Source: Saccoglossus kowalevskii (lineage: Eukaryota > Hemichordata > Enteropneusta > Harrimaniidae). Taken from it: a stretch of DNA of 28,069 nt. Location: the NCBI RefSeq assembly GCF_000003605.2, contig NW_003148776.1:104133-132201 (forward strand), in the 5' to 3' direction. The translations under genes were made by a program, and so were the position numbers. Under the pieces are notes generated by a model. The model did no database searches. It saw nothing but the letters and a program-made list of their open reading frames with translations, and had not been told where the DNA came from. Positions 9,629 through 19,650 of the stretch are shown piece by piece. Numbering within the stretch: position 1 is the stretch's first letter; each line of letters begins with the position of its first letter.

Positions 9629-11317
9629 TGTAACGTGCACGTTGGTGTTGACTGCCTATTTACGGTGTAACGTTATTGCCATCTTGGAGTTGTAAGGCGC
9701 CATCCCAACGACTATGCTCATTAGCATAGACATCAGCTTCAAAGTGAGTGGAACGCGAGTACTTTTCACACGTTCGACAATGAATGTTGCACCAGAGTCC
9801 CTCTGTTGGGGAACTGTGGTTGTACACAGTGAACAAAAATCATTCGCTATGTGCAATGTTTTTCCATGACAGCAGTTGTTAGCAAGCATCTGCCTTCTTT
9901 TAAATCATAAACTGACTCGAAACGAGGAAAAATAAACACTTGTGGTCTACGATCGATCAGCTGATATTTTAACCATCAGAAATGAAATACTTTGTAACAG
10001 TTGTGAAAAGTAAACAAAAACGACGTTAGTTTGTGGTATGAATGTACCTACGGTAATCATAATTTTCGAAGTCAGTATTACTGAAAAATTATGGTTAAAT
10101 TTTTTAAAATGAAAGCCAAACTTCAATGATCCATTTTAATCTTAATGTCATTTTTTTTCTTGATTTTTCAAAAGTTGATAAAACTTTGTACCTTGACCGA
10201 AATTCGGAAAGACCATGCTCAAACGTTAACACTACCTACCGTCTTGTTAATATAATTGCATAATGTTTATCTTTGGGACGGTTTAAATGATAGGATCTTG
10301 TCTGTATACTCTGATAGAACGGGTGATAAGCTTCCCGTCGCAAACAATGTGTATTTATTTATCTGACGTCCATTGTCAGCGTTATTGTCAGTCAAGACTT
10401 TGTCTGAGAAATCGTTTTATTTTCCAAGTCTATATTCTATTTTAATAACACCATCTTACTAACGCAATGACAATAAAAAGAAAGCAAGCAAAGACGCAAA
10501 TGACAGACGAGGCAAAGAAACTCAGTGACTAAGGGTCATGTTTACTACATGTATTTTAGACTTTCCTGCAGTCGTTGTGATTCCAATGAAAAATTACAGG
10601 ACTTTTGTGTTCACCCCTCGTTTACACAATTTATATTTATTTTTCAATAATGTTTCATCTAATCAAAACAGACTGCAGGCAAGTCTAGTTCATATTATGA
10701 CCAAACTCACAAGTGGTTCGAAAGGGACGATGAGGTTGAACTATAGTCTATTTGCATTAAAGCAATAGAGTATCAACTACTTAACCGATGACGACACCGA
10801 TACGCGAGACCGTTGAGGGGCAGTGATCAGATGAGGAAGTGAGTACAGAAAATCTGTTGACATCGGCCAAATAAACAAAGCCATCATTCCCGTTTATGCA
10901 GAGAGAGCTCACCCATCTAATTTTCCATTGACACTGCCATTTTAGTTTTCTATCTACAGCAGTGGTTTTAATCCATTCACATAGCTATACATTTTTTTCT
11001 CTTAATATTCTTAATAAAACGAAATTGATTGCTGAGAAACAGCTGAATGCTTTGTTTGGGAGTTCAAGTGGTGAACAATAGTCATAACAAATTATACTTG
11101 CTAAATGATGAAAAAAGAAGGTTACATCGATAAAGCATAGTCATAAACAGTGAACCTTTTAATTGAATATTTTTGCACTTTATTGGAGACGAAAATTCAC
11201 AAGTCAAAGCTGACGTACAACATTCGTTGTAGAACGTGTGAAAAGTACTTCATGTTCCACTCACTTTGAAGCTGCCGCCTATGCTAATGAGCATAGTTGC
11301 GAGACGAAGCAACACCA

Positions 11318-11385
11318 ACGTGCACGCTACACTATTTCACTTTTCATGTCTACGTGCACGCTACACTATTTCACTTTTTATGTCT
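11318..11385 (+). repeat. 34-bp tandem duplication inside the right arm
   Basis: Two adjacent 34-bp copies (11318-11351 and 11352-11385), each starting ACGTGCACGCTACACTATTT, differ at one base. The left arm has only one copy, so the duplication arose after the arms were formed. Confidence 0.85.
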
Positions 11386-12421
11386 AATCACCGTAAACCA
11401 TGTGACATTTGTTTGGTCCCACAATTTGTTTTCCATGTGCATGCTGATTATCGAACAGTGCGGCATGTCACCGGTACATACTTGTTTACCGTAGTTCTCA
11501 AGCAGTCAGTGAAATAACAGTTTAAAATTTAACATTTCTATAAGATATGCGGTGAACCCTTACACTGTAAATAAAGAACTAATATCGACCATGTGATTCA
11601 TGCTTTTCGACCAACCAACCAATAAAAATCATGCTCTTCGCAGAGTGACTCTGCGACCCTTTTGCAGACTGCAATTATCAACATTCGGTGAGTCGCACAA
11701 TTGTGTCACAGAGTTAGTTTTTCATACCTCGTTGTAGGTATGAATTAGGGTTTACACCTGTAGGATGTGTGACACGTGTTTACATGAAGATTTCTGAATG
11801 CATTCGCAGTTACCTGCTTTATGTGTTTTTTGTAATGTCATTCTAGTGCACAGCCGCTTACTTTCAGAACTAACCAGAAATGAAATCAGTGAATTTTGAC
11901 CTTTCGGTCATTGTCGTTCCTGTTCAATTTGGTCAATTTTTTGGATGAGTTACGGCATTTTTAATTTTTGTTCCTTTCATCTACAATATTTATGAATATA
12001 TAATGAGCAAATTTATAGCAATATTTCTCATTATTTTGACTTTTCCCAGAATTTGTTGATCTTTTTCTATAAACGTCTAATAGCGATGTTGGCATCGACA
12101 GTGTTCTTTTGTGTGGACGCTTCGTAGTATTTGTAGACAATGCCTTTGAAAACTTGATATGCTCATGCAACTATGCGATTGAAGTCATTTAATATTCAAT
12201 AAGAAGCTGACATTTTAATGGTGCATAAATTTTAATTATCTCTGTTCTCACCTTTTTGTATAATTACAGTAACACAGAGGATAAACGTAGAAATAATTGC
12301 ATAATAAAAACTTCCAGTTCTGTTAATGGGTTTGCCCGTTAAACTGTGTATTAAATAAATTACCATTGATATTACACGTACACATTTTCTTGCATTAAAG
12401 TTCAGTCTGTCCTTGTTTCAG

Positions 12422-12595
12422 AGTCCTGCCGAGAAAGCCCAGTCTGAAAAAAACAAAGGCAATAAGTACTTCAAAGGTGGTAAATATGATCAAGCCATTA
12501 AATGCTATTCCACAGCCATAGATATCTGTCCAGAGGAAAATACTAAAGACTTGTCAACATTCTACCAGAATAGAGCTGCAGCATATGAACAGTTG
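12422..12595 (+). CDS. TOMM70: TOMM70 exon 2: first TPR motifs
   Basis: Encodes residues 70-127. The acceptor is tgtttcag|AGTCCT and the donor CAGTTG|GTGAGT, phase 0 on both sides. The peptide has EKNKGNKYFKGGKYDQAIKC (TPR1) and LSTFYQNRAAAYEQL (start of TPR2). The N of the KNKGN segment and the N of YQNRAAA correspond to carboxylate-clamp residues that hold the EEVD tails of Hsp70 and Hsp90 in the TOM70 family. A 20-bp minisatellite begins about ten bases into the following intron. Confidence 0.95.
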
Positions 12596-12604
12596 GTGAG
12601 TTCT

Positions 12605-13515
12605 GGAGGGGTGGATGGGTTGTACATAGGGTGGATAGGTTGTACATAGGGTGGATAGGTTGTACATAGGGTGAGTGGGTTGTGCATGGGATGAGTGGGT
12701 TGTGCATAGGGTGAATGGGTTGTGCATAGGGTGGATGGATTGTGCATAGGGTGGATGGATTGTGCATAGGGTGGATGGATTGTGCATAGGGTGGATGGAT
12801 TGTGCATAGGGTGGACGGATTGTGCATAGGGTGGACGGATTGTGCATAGGGTGGATGGTTTGTGCATAGGGTGGATCGATTGTGCATAGGGTGGATCGAT
12901 TGTGCATAGGGTGGATCGATTGTGCATAGGGTGGATGGATTGTGCATAGGGTGGATCGATTGTGCATAGGGTGGATGGATTGTGCATAGGTTGAGTGGGT
13001 TGTGCATAGGGTGGATGGATTGTGCATAGGGTGGATGGATTGTGCATAGGGTGGATGGATTGTGCATAGGGTGGATGGATTGTGCATAGGGTGGATGGAT
13101 TGTGCATAGGGTGGATGGATTGTGCATAGGGTGGATGGATTGTGCATAGGGTGGATGGATTGTGCATAGGGTGGATGGATTGTGCATAGGGTGGATGGAT
13201 TATGCATAGGGAGAATGGGTTGTACATAGGGTGAATGGGTTGTACATAGGTTGAGTGGGTTGTACATATGGTGATTTGGTTGTGCATAGGGTGTGTGGTT
13301 TGTACATTTGGTGAGTGGGTTGTGCATAGGGTGACTGGGTTGTGCATAGGTTGCGCATAGGGTGAGTGGGTGGTGCATATGTCGAGTGGGTGGTGCATAT
13401 GGCGAGTGGTTTTGTACACATGGTGAGTTGGTAGTGCATAGGGTGGATGGTCTGTGCATAGGTTGAATAGGTTGTGCATAAGGTTAGTGGGTTGTACATA
13501 GGGTGAGTGGGTTGT
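12605..13515 (+). repeat. 20-bp minisatellite filling TOMM70 intron 2
   Basis: About 45 head-to-tail copies of a 20-bp unit, TGTGCATAGGGTGGATGGAT. The centre (about 12720-13200) is nearly uniform, while both edges are degenerate (gtgagtgggt, gtgaatgggt and similar variants). The array occupies most of the 1076-bp intron (12596-13671). On the minus strand all three frames stay open for 200-300 codons because the unit lacks stop triplets; that is a consequence of the repeat and not evidence for a gene. Confidence 0.97.
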
Positions 13516-13671
13516 TCAGGTGGAGATGATATCTACATCCCACAAAGTAGCGTAATTCAATGTGATGATTGGTTCTTTTCTCTCATGTCAGCCCCTCATA
13601 TAAGATCTGTAATTGGGTTTTGATCTGATTGTCAAATAAATATTAATTACGTAAACTTGGTATTTCCATAG

Positions 13672-13798
13672 AAAAATTACAAAGAAGTGATAGAAGATTG
13701 TACTTGTGCATTAAAACTGAATAAACAATACACCAAGGCATTATTCAGACGAGCCAAAGCGTATGAAAAAATGGGTGAGAAGATGAAGTGTTTAGAAG
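13672..13798 (+). CDS. TOMM70: TOMM70 exon 3: TPR2-TPR3
   Basis: Encodes residues 128-169 plus the first base of an Asp codon. The acceptor is tttccatag|AAAAAT and the donor TTAGAAG|GTGAGT, phase 1. The peptide KNYKEVIEDCTCALKLNKQY followed by TKALFRRAKAYEKMGEKMKC is the second helix of TPR2 and the start of TPR3. The K and R of KALFRRAKA are the basic members of the chaperone carboxylate clamp. The split codon G|AT is completed by exon 4. Confidence 0.95.
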
Positions 13799-14299
13799 GT
13801 GAGTTTACAGATATTTGTATATTTATATACTCACTCCATCTCCTATGAACCTGTGTGTGATTCTCCCATAAGTGTTTCACACCTGTCATTAAAGTTGTGT
13901 CCTTACGCATTCTAAAAATCACTGGACAATTGTAGGACCCAATTTTCTTTGCAAATTCATTTCTGGGGTAGTAATAACTTTTATTTTTTTGTGGGTCAAC
14001 ATAGATAGAGGAATAACTATGTATTTGAACTACATAGATATGATTGTGCACGCATATAATGTATGTGTCTAAAACAAAAATGACAAAAGTGAGAACATTT
14101 TGAATCAAACTGGATGAACAGAATCTGCCAATATATAGCAGTGAACAGATACCTTGGCTGGTGAAGATTCCCCAACATCATAGATAATAAATCAGAACTA
14201 GTTATATTAGTGATCAGCTGTCGGTGCCTTCCTGTCTACATTTGTTCTCTTGTTTCTTGATTTCAAAAGTCTGTTCTCATGAAAAGATTCAGATAACTA
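13799..14299 (+). other. TOMM70 intron 3, left part
   Basis: About 500 bp of AT-rich intron before the piggyBac insertion. A minus-strand 143-codon frame (13677-14108) overlaps coding exon 3 and shows no domain; I treat it as chance. Nothing else was recognised. Confidence 0.6.
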
Positions 14300-14303
14300 T
14301 TAA
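14300..14303 (+). repeat. piggyBac target duplication TTAA, left
   Basis: TTAA immediately outside the inverted terminal repeat and matched by TTAA at 18722-18725. TTAA is the invariant piggyBac target. Confidence 0.95.
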
Positions 14304-14317
14304 CCCTTTTCCGGTCA
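14304..14317 (+). repeat. piggyBac inverted terminal repeat, left
   Basis: CCCTTTTCCGGTCA, the exact inverse complement of 18708-18721. The three bases TCA overlap the first copy of the subterminal motif (TCAAGTCAGTGAAAAACCG at 14315-14333). Confidence 0.95.
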
Positions 14318-14449
14318 AGTCAGTGAAAAACCGCCGTCAATATGGGTATGCTAGAATTTACCATGACTCCAGCTAGCTAACTGGTTAAGTCGTTGAAAAA
14401 CGGCCTGTTATTTAGGTTGCTCAGACGGTCAAGCGTTTATAATACGTTG
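14315..14449 (+). repeat. left-end subterminal motif copies (three)
   Basis: Copies at 14315-14333 (TCAAGTCAGTGAAAAACCG), 14385-14403 (TTAAGTCGTTGAAAAACGG) and 14429-14449 (TCAAGCGTTTATAATACGTT plus G). A weak fourth, TCAAGTCAA, is at 14512. They resemble the units of the array at the other end and are candidate transposase-binding sites. Confidence 0.65.
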
Positions 14450-14982
14450 TACGGAACCTGATATTTTACACTTGCGAAATTATGGAGGGAGAGAATTTGT
14501 TTTTGATTCCGTCAAGTCAAATAAATTAAGCAAGTAATAAAGAATGTAATTCTATACACTTGTCTGCTCATTTCACTATTTTACCGTCACAACGCGACGT
14601 TTGCGACGACATAAAAAAACAACGTCTTGACCACATTGCAAACTGCAGCACTACAACCATATTTGAACGACACGATTCACGATTATAATGGTAGTAATGT
14701 ATTTTGACCAGCTTGGCAAATAGTCCCAGCACTTAGAATGAATAGATTCCAACGGCTGAGCTTGGAATGTCGGCAATCATCTACGTAAAATGACCGGGAC
14801 AGCTGGTGGGAAATATTCAAGACAATGTGATTTCACCGTCTGAGCTAGCATATGCAATTCCATGTGTATGCAAATTGTAACCAATCCGCGTTCGAAAATA
14901 TAACGTATTTATTTGCATAACAATAAATATTCAAATTGTGGGGAGATGCAGTCTTGTGGACATCTGGTCGTTTAGTATAAAC

Positions 14983-17775
14983 ATGGCCGAAGAAAGTGAG
15001 ATAAAGCCCAGACTCGCTGTGTGCCTCCTTTCCGACACGTACGTCAATATGCCGTCCTATACAGATAGGAAGTGTTTTATGAAAACAAGAAGGAAACTGA
15101 AGAAAACACGTCAATCATGCTGTGGCACAGGGAGTGATAAGTTTGACATTGTTACGACAGATTTTTCACCAGCAAAGCATGGGAAAAGAAAGAAATCCAA
15201 AGCAAAGGAAACATTTGACGTCTGTGAGTTACTAGCCGAACGTACCATGAACACCAGTGATAATAGTCCACTCAAGAAAAGGCGTAAAAAGAAAAAGAAC
15301 AAACGCAAGTCGGAGACTGTCTCCTCTGACAACGAACATGTGATTACGGAAGAAAGCCGCTCGAAGGACTGTGGGGGCAAACTAGGAGGCAAACCAGGAG
15401 GCAAACGTAAATCGAAGACGAACCGTAAAGTGGTTGAATCGCCAGTTGCCGACGAAACAGATGCTGAAGAAACGGGAGTTGGTCACGCTGAAATACAATG
15501 TGCCGTCGAAGATGTGATACAATTTTTGCAAAACAATGTTTGCGATTCGGAACCGTCGACATCCGCCNNNNNNNNNNNNNNNNNNNNNNNNNNNNNNNNN
15601 NNNNNNNNNNNNNNNNNNNNNNNNNNNNNNNNNNNNNNNNNNNNNNNNNNNNNNNNNNNNNNNNNNNNNNNNNNNNNNNNNNNNNNNNNNNNNNNNNNNN
15701 NNNNNNNNNNNNNNNNNNNNNNNNNNNNNNNNNNNNNNNNNNNNNNNNNNNNNNNNNNNNNNNNNNNNNNNNNNNNNNNNNNNNNNNNNNNNNNNNNNNN
15801 NNNNNNGTGTTGTGTATGCACACGCATCGCCAATGGACACGCGTGATGATGAACTTGTATTGGACGAAAAAACGGGTGAGCTACGACACAAAATACCAGA
15901 TGATTTCATAGTTGCAACTGACGACGATACAGATTCAGAAATCGATGAAGATCGTGCTGAGAATGACGATTTTTTAGAGCAACGTTACCCACCTGTACTC
16001 GATAGCGACATTGAAATTGAATCCGACACAGAAATTGGTGCTACATTCGATTATGTTGCCTCCGGCACTGGTGAATGGAGAATGGCCACGGAGGAAGACG
16101 GCGATATATTTACTATTCCAGTTTTTGAACTCGAACCTGGACCAACTTTCGAACTGCCTTCATATGCTCCTGAGGTGGAATATTTCTACAAATTTATCCC
16201 ACCAGAACTGATAGAACTGGCTTCTACCGAGACTAATAAATACGCCAAATATCATCAAAAATGCATTGCAAAAAAATTAAATGCCCGCTGGCGTAATACA
16301 AATTTCATTGAAATGCAAGCATTCTTTGGTGTGATGATATGTATGGGTGTTGATCACAAATCAGCAATCGACGATTATTGGTCGAGTGACCCCTTTCTGC
16401 AGAACATGGGAATTGCATCAGTAATGACTCAGGCCAGATTTCAAATGCTAATGCGTTATTATCATTTAGCTGATCCGGTAAATAACCCACAGCGGGATCC
16501 TGACATTGAACGTCGTCGTCAACGATCAGAGGCCGACCCGTTGTACAAAATCAACCCGTGGCTAAAACACATACTCGAAAATTGTCGGCGATATTATCAG
16601 ATGGGACAGGAAATTTCGATTGACGAGGGTATGGTGAGATTCAAGGAAAGGTCCATGTTTAAGCAGAGATTGCCCCACAAACCCGACCGTGATGGCTTCA
16701 AAATATGGCAGGTGTGCGACTCTACAACGTCTTACATTGCGAACTTTAAACTGTATTTGGGAGTGAAATATAAAACTACAAATGAGGGAAGAAAGAAACT
16801 GGGACAATCAAGAAGACTGTGCACCGGTTGTTACAGCCCCTCACAGAAAAAAACCATATTCTTTTCTGTGAGTCGCTTTTTACCTCAGTTAACACAGGCC
16901 TTGAATTACAAGACAAGAAAGTGTACATGGTCGGTAGTTTTAGCAGACGAAATCGGAAAACCATGCCGCCACAATTAATTCCTGAGGGGAAAAGCAAGAA
17001 GCTGAAATTGAAAATTGGTGAAATGAAAGCAGCAACTAGACCGGACGACACTATCAATAATATTACTGCATACCAGGATGACAGCACGCAAATATTGATT
17101 TTAAATACAGTCTATCCCCCACTGGCTACTTCGGCAGAAGCAGTAGATGACGACAGACACATGCCTGTATCGTTACAATGTTCCAGACATCACATGGGTA
17201 GCATGGATCGTTCTAACCAAAGGCGAAAATACTATCACACGGGCAGAAAAAACAATCATTGGTCGATCTGCATGACCTGTTACCTCATAGATGTTGCATT
17301 GGTCAATGCTTATGAATGTTTCAAGGCATTGAATCGCACGACTAAAGTAACGCACAAATTCTTCAATATCTGCACAGGTAAACAACTGATTGGTGGACAC
17401 TCGAGTAGAATTCAAAAATCCACAAGAGAAGTTGGCTCTCTTCCAAGTAACACGTCATTTATTCGTAGTGAAAACATGGATTCGCACGAAATATGCAGAC
17501 TACCCGGGCATCAAAAATCGTGTAAGCAGTGCAGCAAGGACGGGAGAAAAACAGCGAGTGGCCGATTATCAGAAACATCGAAAGGATGCCCAATTTGTAA
17601 AGTTCACCTTCATGCGAGTGAATGTTTCGCTGCTTTTCATCACAACATGGCACTGAGGGGAAAACGCACCGTGGGAACACAAACACGAAGTTCGGAAGAG
17701 CAGCCCTCGACATCAGGCAGACACATGGGAGAAGCCCACCAGGGTGGACGACTAAGAAAGGCGCACAACAAATAA
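14983..17775 (+). pseudogene. piggyBac transposase, frameshifted and interrupted by a sequence gap
   Basis: The start ATG 14983 is in AACATGG (MAEESEIKPRLAVCLL). The N-terminal part is basic and acidic by turns, with a nuclear-localisation-like KKRRKKKKNKRK; 239 N interrupt it at 15568-15806. After the gap an acidic stretch precedes the DDE_Tnp_1_7 core: FIPPELIELAS, NFIEMQAFFGVMICMG, YYHLADP, ISIDEGMVRFKERSMFKQRL, PHKPDRDGFKIWQVCDS. Near 16786 the frame slips by one base (a G seems lost from GGGG), then continues as CESLFTS, NRKTMP, MGSMDRSNQ and LIDVALVNAYECFK. It ends with a Cys/His-rich finger (CRLPGHQKSCKQCSKDG, then CPICKVHLHASECFAAFH). The first catalytic Asp is present (16622-16624); the second position is Glu (16870-16872); the third is Asp (17206-17208) but its usual partner is Asn (17215-17217). 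AATAAA overlaps the stop. Confidence 0.9.
15568..15806. other. assembly gap (239 N)
   Basis: A run of 239 undefined bases inside the transposase N-terminal region. The frame before the gap differs from the frame after it when N are counted literally, so either the gap size is an estimate or an indel lies within. Confidence 1.
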
Positions 17776-17814
17776 ATTTGGGACTTATCAGCATCACAAA
17801 CTGTACAATAGTTT

Positions 17815-18310
17815 GAGTTGGTGAAAATACGTTATCGTTAATTTAGTTTCATGCTCAATCGGTATTTATACGTTTTAATGTCAGGATAGTTCATCAGGTC
17901 TAGTCGGTTGAAATACGTTTCTGCGTGAGTACATTGTATATATATATATATATACACGCCAAGTCCCTGCAGTTACGTTTTGTTTCAAGTCGTTAAATAT
18001 ACGTTGAAATATTTAATTAGTTAATCGGGTCATGTCAGTGAATATACGTTGCCGTGTGAAGGTAACCCCGATCAAGTCGTTGCAGTTACATTCTTGTTCG
18101 TTTTAGTCTCAGTTTGAGTTGTTAAATATATGTTGTAAGTGTGGGCTTACTCGTACAGTCAAGTCGGTTAATATACATTAGAGCTTGAATATAACATCAG
18201 TCAAGTCGCAGAAAGTACGTTGTAATATGTTACACATGTAGTTCAAGTCGTTGAATATACGTTGCAATTTGAAATGTACGCTGACAGGTCAAGTACGTCA
18301 AACACGTTTT
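17815..18310 (+). repeat. ~43-bp-phased degenerate array of subterminal motifs in the piggyBac 3' region
   Basis: Twelve copies of a motif close to TCAAGTCGTTGAATATACGT begin at about 17815, 17855, 17899, 17960, 17985, 18030, 18072, 18114, 18159, 18201, 18243 and 18289. The spacing is 40-46 bp except for one pair (61 then 25, together two periods). The sequence between motifs is poorly conserved, so the motif is kept better than its linkers. A (TA)n run at 17937-17955 interrupts the phase. The same motif occurs three times at the left end, including next to the inverted repeat. Confidence 0.8.
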
Positions 18311-18665
18311 TCCCCGTACATGTCCCAAATATCCCTCTACTCGCGCGTTTTTTTTTTCTTACTTCGAACTTGCATTCAATTAAGCAATTATATTTATTTC
18401 AATGTTTAACACATGTTTATTGAGACTGTACAAAGGGCAAAACATCGATTCTTAACGACAGTAAAAAATGTGTATTGAAATAAAATGGTGATTTTTTTTA
18501 TACGAGAAATTGTTGTCCATGGTGGTAATGAAGTGTGTATGCGAACAGATTGCAAAAAATGTAAAAACTGAAGTCGATACAGTCTGTTAACTATGGCCTA
18601 TTTTTACAAAAATGTCTGGCAGGATAGCATGCACAGATGCTGGCTACTGGAGTGCATTGAATCAT

Positions 18666-18686
18666 GACCGTTTTTCACCAACTTAA
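18666..18686 (-). repeat. right subterminal copy, inverted
   Basis: On the minus strand it reads TTAAGTTGGTGAAAAACGGT and C. It corresponds to the left copy at 14385-14403 and is the only right-hand copy in inverted orientation. It starts 35 nt inside the right end. Confidence 0.75.
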
Positions 18687-18707
18687 CCTGATAGCCTGAA
18701 ACTCCCC

Positions 18708-18721
18708 TGACCGGAAAAGGG
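18708..18721 (-). repeat. piggyBac inverted terminal repeat, right
   Basis: TGACCGGAAAAGGG on the plus strand, the exact inverse of the left terminus. Confidence 0.95.
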
Positions 18722-18725
18722 TTAA
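18722..18725 (+). repeat. piggyBac target duplication TTAA, right
   Basis: Second TTAA, directly after the right inverted repeat; pairs with 14300-14303. Confidence 0.95.
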
Positions 18726-19383
18726 GGATTCTTGTTAACAATTACAAAGTGTTTTATAAGTTTCATATGAGAGTTCTGACTTATCTTGCTGGTTGGTTGG
18801 TAATTAAAGTGCATTCTCAGGGTTTTTTCTTGAAAAAAAAACTGCAAGAGGGAGCACTGCAATTCAGCGGCGCCACCAAGTGGGGGAGATAGGGTTCTCC
18901 CTACCAGAGTGTGGAGTTTTTGATAATTCTAAGTTAAAATGGAGCATTCTATGGCTTCCTTGGGGCCAAAATAATTACTATCAGACAGGTCATAGTTGAA
19001 GACTGTGGCCACATGTGATCCCTAGTCAATCAGAATTTTATGGTTGCCAGAAGATCTGCTCCTCAGGGTAAGGGGGCGCATGGCCATGCAGGAGGGTGCT
19101 GCACTCCTGTTCCCTTGTTTAAACATATCCCTGAGAATACCCATCTATAGTTTTGGTTTTATTGTTTTAAGGACAATATTAAGAATGAAAAGTCGTTTCC
19201 TTTTGTCTCCTTTGTCTCAAGACCCCAGTGAGCAGTTCACTTCTAAAGAACTTCATGATATAAGCTTTCTCTCTGGGAAAATTGTTTACATTAATTGATA
19301 TAAAGAAATTTCAAAGAAAATCTGATAAAATGTTCTCCAACCTTCTTTTCCATTAACTCTATAAAGACTTTATCCCACTTCAG
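18726..19383 (+). other. TOMM70 intron 3, right part
   Basis: About 650 bp. A stretch near 18838-18920 (CTGCAAGAGGGAGCACTGCA, then GGCGCCACCAAGTGGGGGAG) is more GC-rich than its surroundings and has the look of a dispersed repeat, but I cannot name it. No exon was seen before the acceptor at 19383. Confidence 0.5.
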
Positions 19384-19493
19384 ATGTAACAGCTACCTGT
19401 ATTTTAGAAGGATTCCAAAACCAGAACAGTATGCTACTTGCCGACAAAGTACTCAAAGATATGGGAAAAGAAAAAGCAAAGAAGAAATATTCT
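19384..19493 (+). CDS. TOMM70: TOMM70 exon 4: TPR3 to linker
   Basis: Encodes the rest of Asp170 and residues to 206. The acceptor is cacttcag|ATGTAACAG and the donor TATTCT|GTAAGA, phase 0. The peptide VTATCILEGFQNQNSMLLAD followed by KVLKDMGKEKAKKKYS closely follows the conserved TOM70 segment in which VTAVCILEGFQN precedes a basic helix. This is among the most diagnostic segments of the gene. Confidence 0.95.
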
Positions 19494-19650
19494 GTAAGAA
19501 CTATTTTTAGTAAATTTTTAGGTTTATAACATACTTATGAAATTCTATGTGTTAAACTATTCACTACCATTTATAAGTTGTCTCCTGCCACAAATTAATA
19601 AAAAACAGTCCAATGTAACAGTGTGATTGAAACTAAATTGGGTTATAAGA

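Larger units (their letters stand above)
9279..11731. mobile_element. element with ~515-bp inverted arms (long-TIR transposon)
   Basis: The left arm (about 9279-9793) and right arm (about 11214-11731) are inverted copies along their length. Shared blocks include AAAAACTAACTCTG at the tips, AGGGTCGCAGAG, TTGGTTGG then TGGTCGAAAAGC, a block with AATTGTGGGACCAAACAAAT, a palindromic TATGCT...AGCATA block, and CAAAGTGAGTGGAAC near the inner ends. The arms have diverged and gained or lost small pieces, so the element is not recent. The ~1.4-kb spacer (9794-11213) has no recognisable transposase; one 76-codon frame at 10538-10768 resembles nothing I know. No duplication is clear at the outer ends. 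The superfamily is unknown. Confidence 0.7.
7951..12421 (+). other. TOMM70 intron 1 (about 4.5 kb, repeat-filled)
   Basis: GT-AG intron. In order it holds a short inverted repeat (8224-8307), a Foldback-like element with target duplications (8398-9285) and a long-armed inverted-repeat element (9279-11731). About 690 bp of AT-rich DNA (11732-12421) follows, where I see only an 8-bp inverted repeat, TCATACCT/AGGTATGA, at the arm edge. No host exon was found inside. Confidence 0.85.
14304..18721 (+). mobile_element. piggyBac-superfamily transposon, structurally complete (4418 bp)
   Basis: The element is bounded by perfect 14-bp inverted repeats, CCCTTTTCCGGTCA at 14304-14317 and TGACCGGAAAAGGG at 18708-18721, each next to TTAA. 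Inside are a subterminal inverted repeat (GTTAAGT-GTTGAAAAACGG type at 14384-14403, inverted at 18666-18687), a transposase gene and a long 3' array of ~43-bp units. It lies in TOMM70 intron 3 in the same orientation as the gene. The presence of both TTAA copies and perfect tips argues for a not very ancient insertion, although the transposase frame is interrupted. Confidence 0.95.

Noticed and set aside
10538-10768. 76-codon frame in the spacer of the long-armed element
   Set aside because: I looked for transposase motifs (DDE, HTH, zinc finger) and saw none; left unassigned.
12543-13499. Minus-strand open frames of 99-305 codons (HNPSTLCTIHPPYAQSI type repeats)
   Set aside because: They are translations of a 20-bp minisatellite lacking stop triplets in any minus frame; all three frames are equally open and the region is an intron.
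15111-15911. Several open frames spanning the N run on both strands
   Set aside because: They exist only because undefined bases cannot contain stop codons; only the plus-strand transposase frames have homology-like motifs.
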